Source of the DNA: Roseiarcus sp963751165
Lineage (GTDB): Bacteria; Pseudomonadota; Alphaproteobacteria; Rhizobiales; Beijerinckiaceae
Direction: 5' to 3'
DNA length: 64,000 bases
Assembly (NCBI GenBank): GCA_963751165.1
Contig: CAVVTP010000009.1
Span: 124,001-188,000 of the forward strand
The notes under the pieces were generated by a model. It saw nothing but the letters and a program-made list of their open reading frames with translations, made no database searches and was not told the origin of the DNA. Made by a program: the position numbers and the translations under genes. Position 1 is the stretch's first letter. Every line of letters begins with the position of its first letter. Shown here one piece after another: positions 32,665 through 41,900 of the stretch.

Positions 32665-33633
32665 GCGAAGCGCCGCCGCTGCTCGAGGTCGTTGATGTCT
32701 TCAAGAGCTATCGCCTGCCGCGGCCGAGCCCTTTCGCGGCCCATCCTATGCGTCCGGCGCTGAGCGGCGTCAGCTTCTCGGTCTTCGCCCGACGCTCGTT
32801 CGGCGTCGTGGGCGAGTTCGGGGTCGGGCAAGTCCACTCTGGGAAGGATCGCGCTCGCGCTCGACCGGCCCGATTCGGGCGAGGTCCGGCTCGAGGGGCG
32901 CTCGCTGTTCGATCTTTCGCATCGCGAATTGCGCGCTCTTCGTGAGCATATGCAGATGATCTTCCAGGATCCCTACGGCTCGCTCGACCCGCGCCACCGG
33001 GTCGAAAAAATCGTGGCCGAGCCGATTGCGGCGCTCGAACACGCCCCACACAGTGAACGGCGGGCGCGGGCCGCCGCCTCGCTCGAGGCCGTCGGGCTGC
33101 GCGCCGCCGATGGCAGGAAATACCCGCACGAGTTTTCGGGCGGGCAGCGCCAGCGCATCGCAATCGCGCGCGCACTGATCACCCGCCCGAAGCTTGTTGT
33201 CGCCGACGAGCCGGTCTCCGCGCTCGACGTGTCGGTGCAGGCGCAGGCGCTGAACCTGATGAGCGACCTGCAGCGCGACGCCGGTGTGACCTTCGTGCTG
33301 ATCAGCCACGATCTCGGCGTCGTCGCGCATATTTGCGAGACGACCGCGGTCATGTTTCGGGGCCGCATCGTCGAGATCGGCCCGACCGACGCCCTGTTCA
33401 CGACGCCGGCGCATCCTTACACGCGCGAACTCGTCGACGCGACGCCGCGCCTCGACCGGGCGGCCCACGTCTTGGACGGCGCATTGGCCGAGCCCGCCGA
33501 CGGATCGTCCGCCGGTTGCCCTTATGCGCGACGTTGCGCGCATGCGCGTCCACGTTGCGTCGATGAAGCCCCGACGCTGACGAAAACCGTGGAACCCGGA
33601 CGAAGCGCCGCCTGTCATTTCCCGCTCGCTTAG
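32661..33633 (+). pseudogene. Dipeptide-type ABC ATPase (DppF-like), one frameshift
   Basis: Repaired, 323 aa: the second ATPase. N-terminal EVVDVFKSYRLPR is followed by the P-loop, which is split by one extra G in GGG at 32826-32828: GEFGVGKSTLGRIALAL becomes unreadable. Downstream, MIFQDPYGSLDPRHRV, signature FSGGQRQRIAIARAL, Walker B LVVADEPVSALD and SHDLGVVAHI are intact, and the tail has the oligopeptide-type Cys motif (GCPYARRCAHARPRC). Because it shares this defect type with the neighbouring gene, base-call error is favoured. Confidence 0.85.
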
Positions 33634-33771
33634 GTCAGCACTATTGACCCGCCGGCGCCGATTTTTCCGGCCGCCACCCTTGCGCGGGACAAAATGCGAG
33701 ACAATCTGATAGGCGCGCGGGGCGCGACTGCAGCCGATGGCGCGGCGGCCCCGACGGCAAGGAGGTCCTTG

Positions 33772-34308
33772 ATGGGCACGGCGGATAATGCGATGGGCGG
33801 TTCGTACGGCGCACGGGAGTTCGGCCCGGGCGAATGGGCGGGCGCCCGCTGGCGACGGCGCGGCGGTTCGCGTTGGACCCCGTTCGAAATCCTCGCCATG
33901 GTTCTCGGATTCATCGTCTTTTGGCCGATAGGTCTGGCGATCCTCGGATACAAGTTCTGGCAGAGCCGCTACGGCGGACCCGATCTTCAGACCCTGGCGA
34001 CCAATAAATGGCAGGACGCACGCACCATGATGTCTTCAAATTCGACTTGGGGTTCTTCGTGGGGGTGTGGCGCGATGAGGGGCGCAAGCCGCTTCTACAC
34101 ACCTTCGACCGGCAACGCCGCGTTCGACGAGTGGCGGACGGCCGAGCTCGCCCGCCTCGACGAAGAGCGGCGCAAGCTCGACGACGCGCAGCGGGAGTTC
34201 GCGGAATATGTCGACGCGATCCGCCGCGCCAAGGACCGCGAGGAGTTCGAGCGGTTCATGGCCGAGCGACGGGCCCGGCCGGCCAACGGCGGTTCCCAGA
34301 CCAGCTGA
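33772..34308 (+). CDS. DUF2852 family membrane protein
   Basis: A 178-aa protein of the DUF2852 family, common in Rhizobiales and of unknown function. One membrane segment (about residues 42-63, FEILAMVLGFIVFWPIGLAILGYKFW) is followed by a Ser-rich linker, the family stretch STGNAAFDEWRTAELARLDEERRKLDD and a charged coiled-coil tail ending in FERFMAERR. An ideal AAGGAGGT lies upstream of the ATG. It sits between the ABC ATPases and their likely binding protein and ends at its own terminator. A shorter paralogue is encoded at 62360. Confidence 0.85.
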   Translation: MGTADNAMGGSYGAREFGPGEWAGARWRRRGGSRWTPFEILAMVLGFIVFWPIGLAILGYKFWQSRYGGPDLQTLATNKWQDARTMMSSNSTWGSSWGCGAMRGASRFYTPSTGNAAFDEWRTAELARLDEERRKLDDAQREFAEYVDAIRRAKDREEFERFMAERRARPANGGSQTS

Positions 34309-34337
34309 CTGATCGAAGATCAGGGCTGACGATCAAG

Positions 34338-34372
34338 AATCCCTTCTTCCCCTGCGGGAGAAGGGATTTTCC
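34338..34372 (+). terminator. Hairpin terminator built from a palindromic repeat
   Basis: A perfect 10-bp stem AATCCCTTCT / AGAAGGGATT (34338-34347 and 34359-34368), then TTCC. It follows the DUF2852 stop and separates it from the binding-protein gene. The CTTC...GAAG core matches the family of palindromic repeats seen elsewhere in the window. Confidence 0.65.
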
Positions 34373-34440
34373 ATGCTTGACGATCTCGTCTCGCGCAATG
34401 TTATGCTCGGGCGCCCCTCCCTTGAGCCCCGGAGCACACC

Positions 34441-35925
34441 ATGCGCCGCGCAATCCGTCTTCTTGTTTCCGTCGGCGCCGCTCTCATCGCGTCCGCGGGT
34501 CTCGCGTTCGCCAAGGACAGCGTCACGGTCGGCATCGTGCTCGAGCCGGCTCCTGGCCTCGATCCGACGACGGCGCCGGCGGCGGCGATTGGCCTGATCA
34601 CGCACTACAATATTTTTGAAGGCCTGACGAAGATCAACGAAGACTTCTCGATCACGCCGCTGCTCGCCGAGAAATGGACGTTCTCGCCCGATCTCAAGAC
34701 GCTGACCTTCACGCTCAAGCCGAACATCAAGTTCCAGGACGGCGAGCCCTTCACGTCGAAGGACGTCAAATTCTCGTTCGAGCGCTTCGGAGCCAAGAAC
34801 TCGACCAACAAGGACAAGGCTTTCTTCGCCTCCATCCAGTCGATCGATACGCCCGACCCGATGACTGTCGTGCTCAAGTTCAATGAACCGAGCTTCCTCG
34901 CGCTCTTTCACCTGGGCTTGGAAACCGCGGTGATCATCGACGAGAAGAGCGCGGCGGGCGAGGCGACCAATCCGGTCGGCACCGGCCCCTACAAGTTCGC
35001 TTCGTGGACGAAGGGCGCCTCGATCACCCTCGACAAGTGGGACGGCTATCGCGAGCCGGCGAAGATTGCGATCCAGCACGCGACTTTCCGGTTCATCTCC
35101 GATCCGGCGGCGGAGGTGGCGGCGTTGCTCGCGGGCGACGTCGACGACTTCCAGGCCCTTCAAGACGTCCAGGCGCTCGGCCAGTTCAAGAACGATCCGC
35201 GCTTCCAGGTGCTGATCGGCGGCACCGAAGGCAAGGTGATCCTGGCGATGAACAACAAGAGGAAGCCGCTCGACGAACTCAAGGTGCGCCAGGCGATCGC
35301 CTACGCGATCGACCGCAAGGCGATTATCGACGGGGCGATGAACGGGCTAGGCACGCCGATCGGCAGCCAGATGACGCCCAACGATCCGGGCTACGTCGAC
35401 CTCACCGGGATGTATCCGCACGATCCGGCCAAGGCTAAGGCGCTGCTCAAAGAGGCGGGCGTGACGACGCCGCTTGACCTCACCCTCATCCTGCCGCCCC
35501 CAGCCTACGCCCGGGTGGGCGGGCAGATCATCGCAGCAGAGCTCGCGGAGGTCGGCGTCAACGCCAAGATCCAGGAGGTCGAGTGGGCGCAGTGGCTCTC
35601 AGGCGTCTTCCATGACCACAACTACGATCTGACCATCGTCAACCATGTCGAGCCGCTCGACATCGGAATCTACGCCAACCCCAACTATTATTTCCAGTAC
35701 GACAGCCCGGCGTTTCGGGCGATCTACGCCAAGGTGACGTCGGCGCCCAATCTCGAAGCCCTCAAGGCGGCGCTGGGCGAAGCCCAGAGGAAGATCGCCG
35801 AGGATTGCGTCAACGGCTTCCTGTTCCAGTATCCGGCGGTGACGGTTGCGAATGCGAAGCTGAAGGGGGTGTGGAAAAACCTTCCGGTCTCGGCCGTCAA
35901 TCTCTCGGCGATGTCGTGGCAATGA
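34441..35925 (+). CDS. ABC transporter substrate-binding protein, family 5
   Basis: A 494-aa periplasmic solute-binding protein of the SBP_bac_5 (peptide/nickel) family. Residues 1-24 are a signal peptide ending AFA. Family segments: NIFEGLTKINEDFSITPLLAEKW (about 59-80), FTLKPNIKFQDGEPFTSKDVKFSFER, VGTGPYKFASW near 180, and VRQAIAYAIDRKAIIDG near 283. It probably serves the B-C-D-F transporter just upstream, although a DUF2852 gene and a terminator lie between. The amidase gene 20 bp downstream suggests an amide or peptide-like substrate; this is inference from context. Confidence 0.88.
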   Translation: MRRAIRLLVSVGAALIASAGLAFAKDSVTVGIVLEPAPGLDPTTAPAAAIGLITHYNIFEGLTKINEDFSITPLLAEKWTFSPDLKTLTFTLKPNIKFQDGEPFTSKDVKFSFERFGAKNSTNKDKAFFASIQSIDTPDPMTVVLKFNEPSFLALFHLGLETAVIIDEKSAAGEATNPVGTGPYKFASWTKGASITLDKWDGYREPAKIAIQHATFRFISDPAAEVAALLAGDVDDFQALQDVQALGQFKNDPRFQVLIGGTEGKVILAMNNKRKPLDELKVRQAIAYAIDRKAIIDGAMNGLGTPIGSQMTPNDPGYVDLTGMYPHDPAKAKALLKEAGVTTPLDLTLILPPPAYARVGGQIIAAELAEVGVNAKIQEVEWAQWLSGVFHDHNYDLTIVNHVEPLDIGIYANPNYYFQYDSPAFRAIYAKVTSAPNLEALKAALGEAQRKIAEDCVNGFLFQYPAVTVANAKLKGVWKNLPVSAVNLSAMSWQ

Positions 35926-35945
35926 GGGCAGGGGCTTAGAGAATC

Positions 35946-37340
35946 GTGCAGCCCTTCCGTCTCACAGCCCTCGAGCTTCTCCGCGCCTATCGCTCGCGAC
36001 AACTGTCCCCGGTCGAGGCCATGGCCTCGGTCATCGAGCGGGTGGAGGCGTTCGAGCCGCATATCCGGGCGACCTGGCTGTATGCGCCGGATCGGGCTCT
36101 CCAACAAGCGCACGCCTCGGAAGCCCGCTGGATGAAGGACGATCCGCTTGGCCCGCTCGATGGCGTGCCGGCGACCGTCAAGGACAATATCGCGACCCGC
36201 GGCGACCCGACGCCGCTCGGCACGGCGGCGAGCGACATGACGCCGGCGGAGGCCGACGCGCCGCCCGCCGCGCGCCTCAGGGAGGCAGGCGCGATCATCT
36301 TCGCCAAGACGACGATGCCCGATTACGGCATGCTGTCCTCCGGGCTCTCGAGCTTTCACCCGCTCGCCAGGAATCCCTGGAAGCTTGACCGTAACCCGGG
36401 CGGATCGTCGGCCGGGGCGGGCGTCGCGGCGGCGGCGCTCTATGGGCCGTTGCATGTCGGCACCGACATCGGCGGCTCGGTCCGCCTGCCGGCGGGCTGG
36501 TGCGGAATCGTCGGGCTGAAGCCGAGCGCCGGCCGCGTTCCGATCGACCCGCCCTATATCGGCCGCGTCGCCGGCCCGATGACCCGGAACGCGGCCGACG
36601 CGGGCCTGATGATGGCGACGCTCTCGCTGCCGGACGTGCGCGACTATGCGAGCCTCGCGTTCGAGCCGTTGGATTGGGCGATCCGGCCGGCCAGCCTCGA
36701 AGGCCTCAGGATCGGCCTGATGCTGGAGGCGGGTTGCGGCGATCGCCCCACGCGGGAGGTCAGGGAAGCGGTCGAGCAGGCCGCACGCGACTTCGAGGCG
36801 GCCGGGGCGCGGGTCGAGCCGCTCGCGCCGTTCCTGACCCAGGAGATGCTGGACGGCCTCGACCATTTCTGGAGGAGCCGAGCGCTTGTCGATCTGGAGG
36901 GGCTTACGGCTGAGAAGCGGGCGGCAATGCTGCCTTTCATCCGCGCCTGGGCCGAGTCGGCCGACGGTTTCTCCGGCCAGCACGTTCTTCGCGGTTTCAA
37001 CCAGATCTTCGCCATGCGCAAGGCCGCGATCGCCGCCACGCACCGGTTCGACTATGTGCTGTCGCCGACCGCGCCGATGACCGCCTTTGCGGCCGAACTG
37101 GCCTCGCCGAGCCGCAACCCCTTGAACCCGTTCCCGCATATCGGCTTCACTGTCGGCTTCAACATGTCGGAACAGCCGGCGGCGTCGGTCAATTGCGGCT
37201 TCGACGCCGAGGGTTTGCCGATCGGGCTTCAGATCGTGGGAAGGCGGTTCGACGACGTCGGGGTGCTGTCGATGGTGCGCGCCTACGAGGATATCCGCTC
37301 AGCCGAGATGCGGCCGTGGCCGGAGCCGCCGGCGGGGTAG
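35946..37340 (+). CDS. Amidase (amidase signature family)
   Basis: A 464-aa hydrolase of the amidase signature family with a Ser-Ser-Lys triad: Lys in ATVKDN (near residue 79), the middle Ser in the Gly/Ser-rich NPGGSSAGAG region and the nucleophile in GTDIGGSVRLP. It cleaves an amide C-N bond; family members vary from GatA to hydrolases of small amides, and neighbours do not suggest a GatCAB complex. It follows the binding-protein gene by 20 bp, so it may act on what that transporter brings in. It starts with ATG at 35946 after a GGGGC-type site. Confidence 0.9.
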   Translation: MQPFRLTALELLRAYRSRQLSPVEAMASVIERVEAFEPHIRATWLYAPDRALQQAHASEARWMKDDPLGPLDGVPATVKDNIATRGDPTPLGTAASDMTPAEADAPPAARLREAGAIIFAKTTMPDYGMLSSGLSSFHPLARNPWKLDRNPGGSSAGAGVAAAALYGPLHVGTDIGGSVRLPAGWCGIVGLKPSAGRVPIDPPYIGRVAGPMTRNAADAGLMMATLSLPDVRDYASLAFEPLDWAIRPASLEGLRIGLMLEAGCGDRPTREVREAVEQAARDFEAAGARVEPLAPFLTQEMLDGLDHFWRSRALVDLEGLTAEKRAAMLPFIRAWAESADGFSGQHVLRGFNQIFAMRKAAIAATHRFDYVLSPTAPMTAFAAELASPSRNPLNPFPHIGFTVGFNMSEQPAASVNCGFDAEGLPIGLQIVGRRFDDVGVLSMVRAYEDIRSAEMRPWPEPPAG

Positions 37341-37436
37341 GGGGCAGGGCCCCGTTGCCGATCAGATAAGTCAATTTTTTCAAACTGTTGGGGTGTGTTT
37401 CCCGGGAGCCGGGCGGCTGCAACAACCAGCCCGGCC

Positions 37437-37540
37437 CCTCGTCCTGAGCTTGTCGAAGGACGCTCCAGGGCCCACGTCAGGCGCCGCAAAGCTGGATCAT
37501 CCTTCGAGACGCCGCGCTTGCGCGGCTCCTCAGGATGAGG
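37437..37540. repeat. Rhizobiales-type palindromic repeats
   Basis: CGTCCTGAGCTTGTCGAAGGACG (37440-37462) and ATCCTTCGAGACGCCGC...GCGGCTCCTCAGGATGAGG (about 37499-37540) are both imperfect palindromes with ATCCTTCGA/TCAGGATGAG arms. These forms are very common between genes in this order, from memory. They are distinct from the CCCTC/GGGGAG family in the same window. Confidence 0.7.
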
Positions 37541-37759
37541 TCAGCGGATGAGGCCGAATGGAGAGAACCGCTCGAGAGTTGCGTCGCATCGGGCGCCGGC
37601 GCCAAGCGAATGGGGCGCCAACCCCAAACCCATGCCAACTTTTGACAAGGTCTATCCATTGGCGTTTTGAACGTTTTCAATGATTTGTCACACGACCAAG
37701 CAGAAACTCAGCTCCATTCGAGAAGGGTCGTTCGACGTCGGCGGCTCTCCATCTTTTGA

Positions 37760-37774
37760 GAACAAACATAGTAC
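37760..37774. promoter_or_regulatory. LexA-like box without a gene
   Basis: GAAC-N7-GTAC at 37760-37774 differs by one base from the alphaproteobacterial LexA box GAAC-N7-GAAC. No damage-response gene follows on either strand, so it may be a remnant or chance. Confidence 0.2.
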
Positions 37775-37978
37775 ATACCCCCGGCTGCGGTCAAGATCTT
37801 TTTTCTTGACCCCGGCTTGAGCTCCCGGCGCAACGCTTCCGGCGGGCCGCGCCGTCGGCGGACGGATGAGACATCGGCGCCGGACGTGGGTCGCCGTGGC
37901 GCCGTCGCTAGGGCCGACCGCCGCGGAAACGCTCTTGCGATGCAATCGCGAGAAGCGCCTCAGCGAATTCGAATAGAA

Positions 37979-38050
37979 GGAACAGCGAAACTTTTGCGCA
38001 GGAACAGCGAAACTGTGCGACGGATCAGGGAATTTTTTGCGCGGATCGGC
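37979..38050. repeat. CAGGGAA-type intergenic repeat, copy 2
   Basis: GGAACAGCGAAACT is repeated with a 22-bp period (37979-37992 and 38001-38014), each copy leading into a TTTGCGC or GTGCG stretch. Then CAGGGAATTTTTTGCGC follows near 38032. The motifs resemble those at 12167 and 53914. Confidence 0.5.
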
Positions 38051-38106
38051 TGCCGTGCGCCCAAAGCCGCCTCGGGGGTTTCGGCGGCCCGGAAAGTGCG
38101 GCTGCT

Positions 38107-38406
38107 TCAGGCCGCGTCCGGCTTGAACGGCCTGATCCTCGCGATCTCCTTGGCGGCTCGGCGTTTGGCTTCGAGCGTGTCAAAGGCGTTTTGCAGCCGC
38201 AAAAAATAACCTTCCGAGAGGGCGAAGAATCGGCAGAGGCGCAGGTCGGTGTCGGCGGTGACGCGGCGCGCGCCGGCTACGATTGCGTGAATACGGTTCG
38301 GCGGGACGCCGATCGCGTGCGCAAGCTGGTTCTGGCTGAGGCTTATCGGTTCCAGAAACTCGTGCTTGAGGATATCGCCCGGATGCGGATTTTGCAGCGC
38401 AGCCAT
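38107..38406 (-). CDS. higA: HigA-type antitoxin
   Basis: A 99-aa XRE-family DNA-binding antitoxin of the HigA/VapI group. It begins with MAALQNPHPGDILKHEFLEP, the usual HigA opening, followed by a helix-turn-helix (about 24-60, SQNQLAHAIGVPPNRIHAIVAGAR) and the ADTDLRLCRFF segment. It neutralises HigB and represses the operon. The gene lies 9 bp after higB, in the toxin-first order typical of higBA. Confidence 0.92.
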   Translation of the reverse strand: MAALQNPHPGDILKHEFLEPISLSQNQLAHAIGVPPNRIHAIVAGARRVTADTDLRLCRFFALSEGYFLRLQNAFDTLEAKRRAAKEIARIRPFKPDAA

Positions 38407-38415
38407 GATGGCCTT

Positions 38416-38697
38416 TCAGTGATAATCGACGATCTCGACGTCATGCGCCTCCCCGTCGGACCAACGAAAGCAAATACGCCACTGGTCGTTGATCCGAATA
38501 CTCCATTGTCCCGCACGGTCCGCTCTTAGAGCTTCCAGGCGGTCGCCGGGCGGGTTGCGCAGGTCCTCCAACATGAGCGAAGCATCGAGTTGGCGTAATT
38601 TGCGCAAAGCACGATTTTGGACGTCGCCCGGGAACTTGCGGCTCTGGGCGCCCTGCCAAATTCGCTCGGTCTCTTTGCTGCGAAACGAGCGGATCAC
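38416..38697 (-). CDS. higB: HigB-type mRNA interferase toxin
   Basis: A 93-aa RelE-superfamily toxin that cuts mRNA on the ribosome. Starting from the GTG at 38697 it reads VIRSFRSKETERIW, then ALRKLRQLDAS, RLEALRADRAGQWSIRINDQWRICFRW and the C-terminal VEIVDYH, the normal HigB pattern and length. The frame runs further upstream to 38799, but those extra residues come from the remnant of a second higA start (separate entry) and are not family-like. The ribosome binding site is poor. Transcribed before higA. Confidence 0.88.
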   Translation of the reverse strand: MIRSFRSKETERIWQGAQSRKFPGDVQNRALRKLRQLDASLMLEDLRNPPGDRLEALRADRAGQWSIRINDQWRICFRWSDGEAHDVEIVDYH

Positions 38698-38766
38698 GGG
38701 CCGTCCGATGGTACGCGAGACGTACTGGATATCAGGCCCTTTGTCAATCCGAATCGTGCTCGAGAA

Positions 38767-38840
38767 CATCGCTCGGATGCGATTTTGCAGCGCGGCCACG
38801 ATGGCCTTCAGCGATAATCGACGATCTCGACGCTATGCGC
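38767..38840 (-). pseudogene. Scar of a lost tandem higBA copy
   Basis: This stretch is an imperfect duplicate (roughly 85-90 percent by eye) of the higB-higA junction at 38373-38449. On the minus strand it reads the tail of a HigB (AHSVEIVDYR, stop) and then a GTG-started HigA beginning, AALQNRIRAM. Both genes are otherwise missing, as if a tandem higBA array had been reduced by recombination. Confidence 0.7.
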
Positions 38841-38884
38841 GGGGGCCAGCCGCGTCGCCGGGAGACGGATAACCGCCTCACCTC

Positions 38885-38935
38885 GGCGCCCTCATCCGGC
38901 GCTCCGCGCCACCTTCTCCCGCGGGGAGAAGGGGA
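38885..38935 (-). terminator. Palindromic repeat acting as a terminator
   Basis: CCTTCTCCC-GCG-GGGAGAAGG (38912-38920 and 38924-38932) is a 9-bp perfect stem just after the helicase stop codon. With the preceding CCTCATCCGGCGCTCCGCGCC it belongs to the CCCTC/GGGGAG repeat family. Confidence 0.5.
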
Positions 38936-38944
38936 TTCCTCGTT

Positions 38945-41900
38945 CTACACTGGCGTCGCCATCTCCAGATAGCGGCAGAAGGCGTTGGCGAGCTGCATCT
39001 GGCGCGGCGTGCGGCACTGCGCCTCGAACACCGACGGCGAGGCGACCAGGATGCACAAGGCCTTGGCCCGCGAGGTGGCGACGTTCAGCCGGTTCAGCGA
39101 GTACAGGAACTCCATTCCGCGCGGCGCATCGGCATAGCTCGACGTCGTCATCGAATAGATCACGATCGGCGCCTCCTGGCCCTGAAACTTGTCGACCGTG
39201 CCGACGCGCGCCCCCGGAATGCGCTGTTGCAGCTCGAAAACCTGAGCGTTGTAGGGCGCGATAATCAGAATGTCGGACAGCGCGAGCGGGCGCTCGACAT
39301 TGTGTTTGTCAATCCAGGTCGTATCGTAGGTCATGAGTTCGTCGACGATATCCCGCACGCAATCCGCTTCTTCCGGCGAGCTGCTTTGATTGCCTTCGGT
39401 CGGCAGCGGCACATAGCGAAGGCCGCTGCCTGAAAAGCGTGAGCCGGACCGGATCCTCTGGGACTCGAGTCCCGTGCGCGGCCGCAACCGTCCCTCATAA
39501 AAAAGCTCGGACGTATAGGCGCAGATGTCGGGATGCAGCCGGTAAGTCTCGTTCAGGAACAAGCCGCGATCGAGAGCGATCGTCTTCCCGCCTTGAAGAA
39601 GGTGATGGAGCGCAGAGACGTCCGTGCCTTCGGGATGACTGCCCTGCATGGGCTGTTCGAGCTGCTGCGGATCGCCGAGCAGCACGATGCTCCGCGCGGC
39701 CTGCGACGCTGCCAGCACGTTGGCGAGGGACATTTGCCCGGCCTCGTCGATGAAGAGAACGTCGACTGCGTTTGCCGCATCGGGCGAAGCCCAGAGCCAT
39801 GCCGTTCCGCCGGCCACGTTGCAGTCGTCGCCGATCGCGGCGAGCAGCCCGTCGTTGGCTGTCACAAAGCGGAGGCCCGGCTGATCGGCTTCCGTCTCCG
39901 AGGGCTTCTCGGAGAGCTTTTGAATGCAGCGCACGTCGACGCCTCGTTCCTCGCCGGCCGCCAGGACTTCGTCGAGCAGGTTGCGGATGACCTTGTGACT
40001 GTTCGCCGTGACGCCGACTGTTTTTCCGGCGGCGACGAGGGCGCAGATCATCCGTGCGCCGATATAGGTCTTGCCGGAGCCCGGTGGCCCCTGAATGGGG
40101 AATATTCCCCCGTCGATCGCCGGCGCGACGCGCAGGGCCAAGTTGAGCGGGGTCTCTCCCGGGGTCTGGATCGGCTGGCCTCCAATTCGAGGCCGCGCCC
40201 GCATCAGCAGGTCCCGGGCCGCGAGATACGGCCCATCGCCTTGCATTCCTCGGTTGGCCACATGCTCGCCAACGCGCATCAAGGCATCCGCCAACACATC
40301 GGCGTCGATGACCTTGTGCGCAAACACCGCCTCGGGATGAACGCCAGCGGTGTCCTTGCGTTTCTTGATGTCGACGCGCAGCGTTTCGAGCGAGATTTTC
40401 TCCACAGTCCCAAATTTCGCGCCGCCAACGTTGCGAAGCTCCTCGCCTCCGCGGAGTTCCGTCTCCTGCGGTGGAAAGCTGTAGCGATGGACAGGCGCCT
40501 TCGCGCTGCCGCCGACCGCTTCGACGAAGGTCAGCCCCGACAGAGCCGCCCGCTCGTCGAGCAGCTCGTCCGACGTCAGATCGCGCAGCCGGAAGTACTC
40601 CCACCAGAGGGCCTTGTCCTCGCGTCGGTGGAAGTCGAGCAAATAGGCGAGCAGCCAGCGCGCATGTTGCTCCTCTGTCTGTTCCTCGACATCCGCCGGA
40701 ACGCCCTCCGTCAGCAGCGCTCGTAGTGCATTGACTTTCCGCTGCCGGTCGTCGAGCTTCTCGCTCGGTTCGCCCACCGGGATCTCGGGGCGAGGCGCTT
40801 TCAGGCCTGCTTCGATCAACGATGCCCGTCGTTCCTCCAGCCAGTCGCGCAACGCGAGCGTCGACAGGCAGTCATCCCGGTTGTAGCCGGCCACGACGCC
40901 GCGATCTCTCTCGTCAATGAATTCGAAATCGCCAAGCTCCAGGCAGGCCTGGAGCTTGGCAAGCGCACTGTTCGCTTCCGGGAGCGGCGTTCCCCGCATA
41001 AAGCCGTAAAGCGGTTCGAGCCTCTTGATCGAGTAGCTCTCGACGCTTGCCATGAGTCCGTTGCGCACCACGCTGAAGAGATCGACAAAACGTTCCGAGC
41101 GCAGCAGCCAGTCGATCTCTTGTTCGCGACTCGCGTAGCGGCCCATCAGACGTTTCAGCGCGGCGGGTTCGTAAGCCGCATAATGGTAGATGTGCAGGTC
41201 GGGATGCGTTTCGAGGCGCGCGATCACGAAGTCGATGAAGCGCTCGAAGGCCGTTTTTTCCTGTTCGCGCGAAGACGCCCAATCGGCTGTATAGCTCAGT
41301 GAGCCGTCGGCTCGATAATAGGCGTAACCGAACAGGTACTCCAACCCGCCTTCCCCAACGAACGGGTCGCCCTCGAGGTCGAAGAACAGGTCTCCAGGGG
41401 AGGGTTCAGGGAGACATGCGAGCCCGAAGCCAGGGTTCAGCGGCAGCAACTCGTACACGAGCTTCCCGGCCTCACGGCCTCGAACCTGTATGCGCGCCTG
41501 CTCGCGCAAGCGCGCGTAGGACTGCGCGGCGCCGCGCGAGGGTTTCCAGGCGAGCGGCAGAGGCATCGCCGCGAGCGCCGCCACCGTCTCAATTCCGTGA
41601 CGCCGCAACTCCTCGATCTGAAGCTTGGCGGCGCCGGCGACGAGCGAGAGGTGATCGTCCTCCCTTCGGCGGCGCTCGCATCGTTCCTTCCAGCGGCAAA
41701 CCTCGCAGTGATCTTTCGGATCGGGATAGGTTTCTTCCTTCCCCCGGTTGTTTATCGATTCGACGAGGTCCAGGCGAGCGCGGCGAAAATAGGCCCCGTA
41801 ATCGTCCATCCGGTACGGCTGCGGCTCCTTCTCGTCCCTCGGCGTGACGACATAACCGACGGCGGGTCGCAGGCCCTGCACGCCGGCGACCAGCTCTGCG

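Larger units (their letters stand above)
37341..38106. other. 766-bp gene-free repeat-rich region
   Basis: Holds two palindromic repeats (37437-37462 and 37496-37540), an isolated LexA-like site near 37760 and a CAGGGAA-type cluster (37979-38050). Frames on both strands are short and unsupported. It looks like a decayed or insertion-prone intergenic stretch. Confidence 0.5.

Noticed and set aside
38698..38799. N-terminal extension of HigB
   Set aside because: The residues come from the remnant of a second higA start; HigB proteins normally begin at the VIRSF/MIRSF position.
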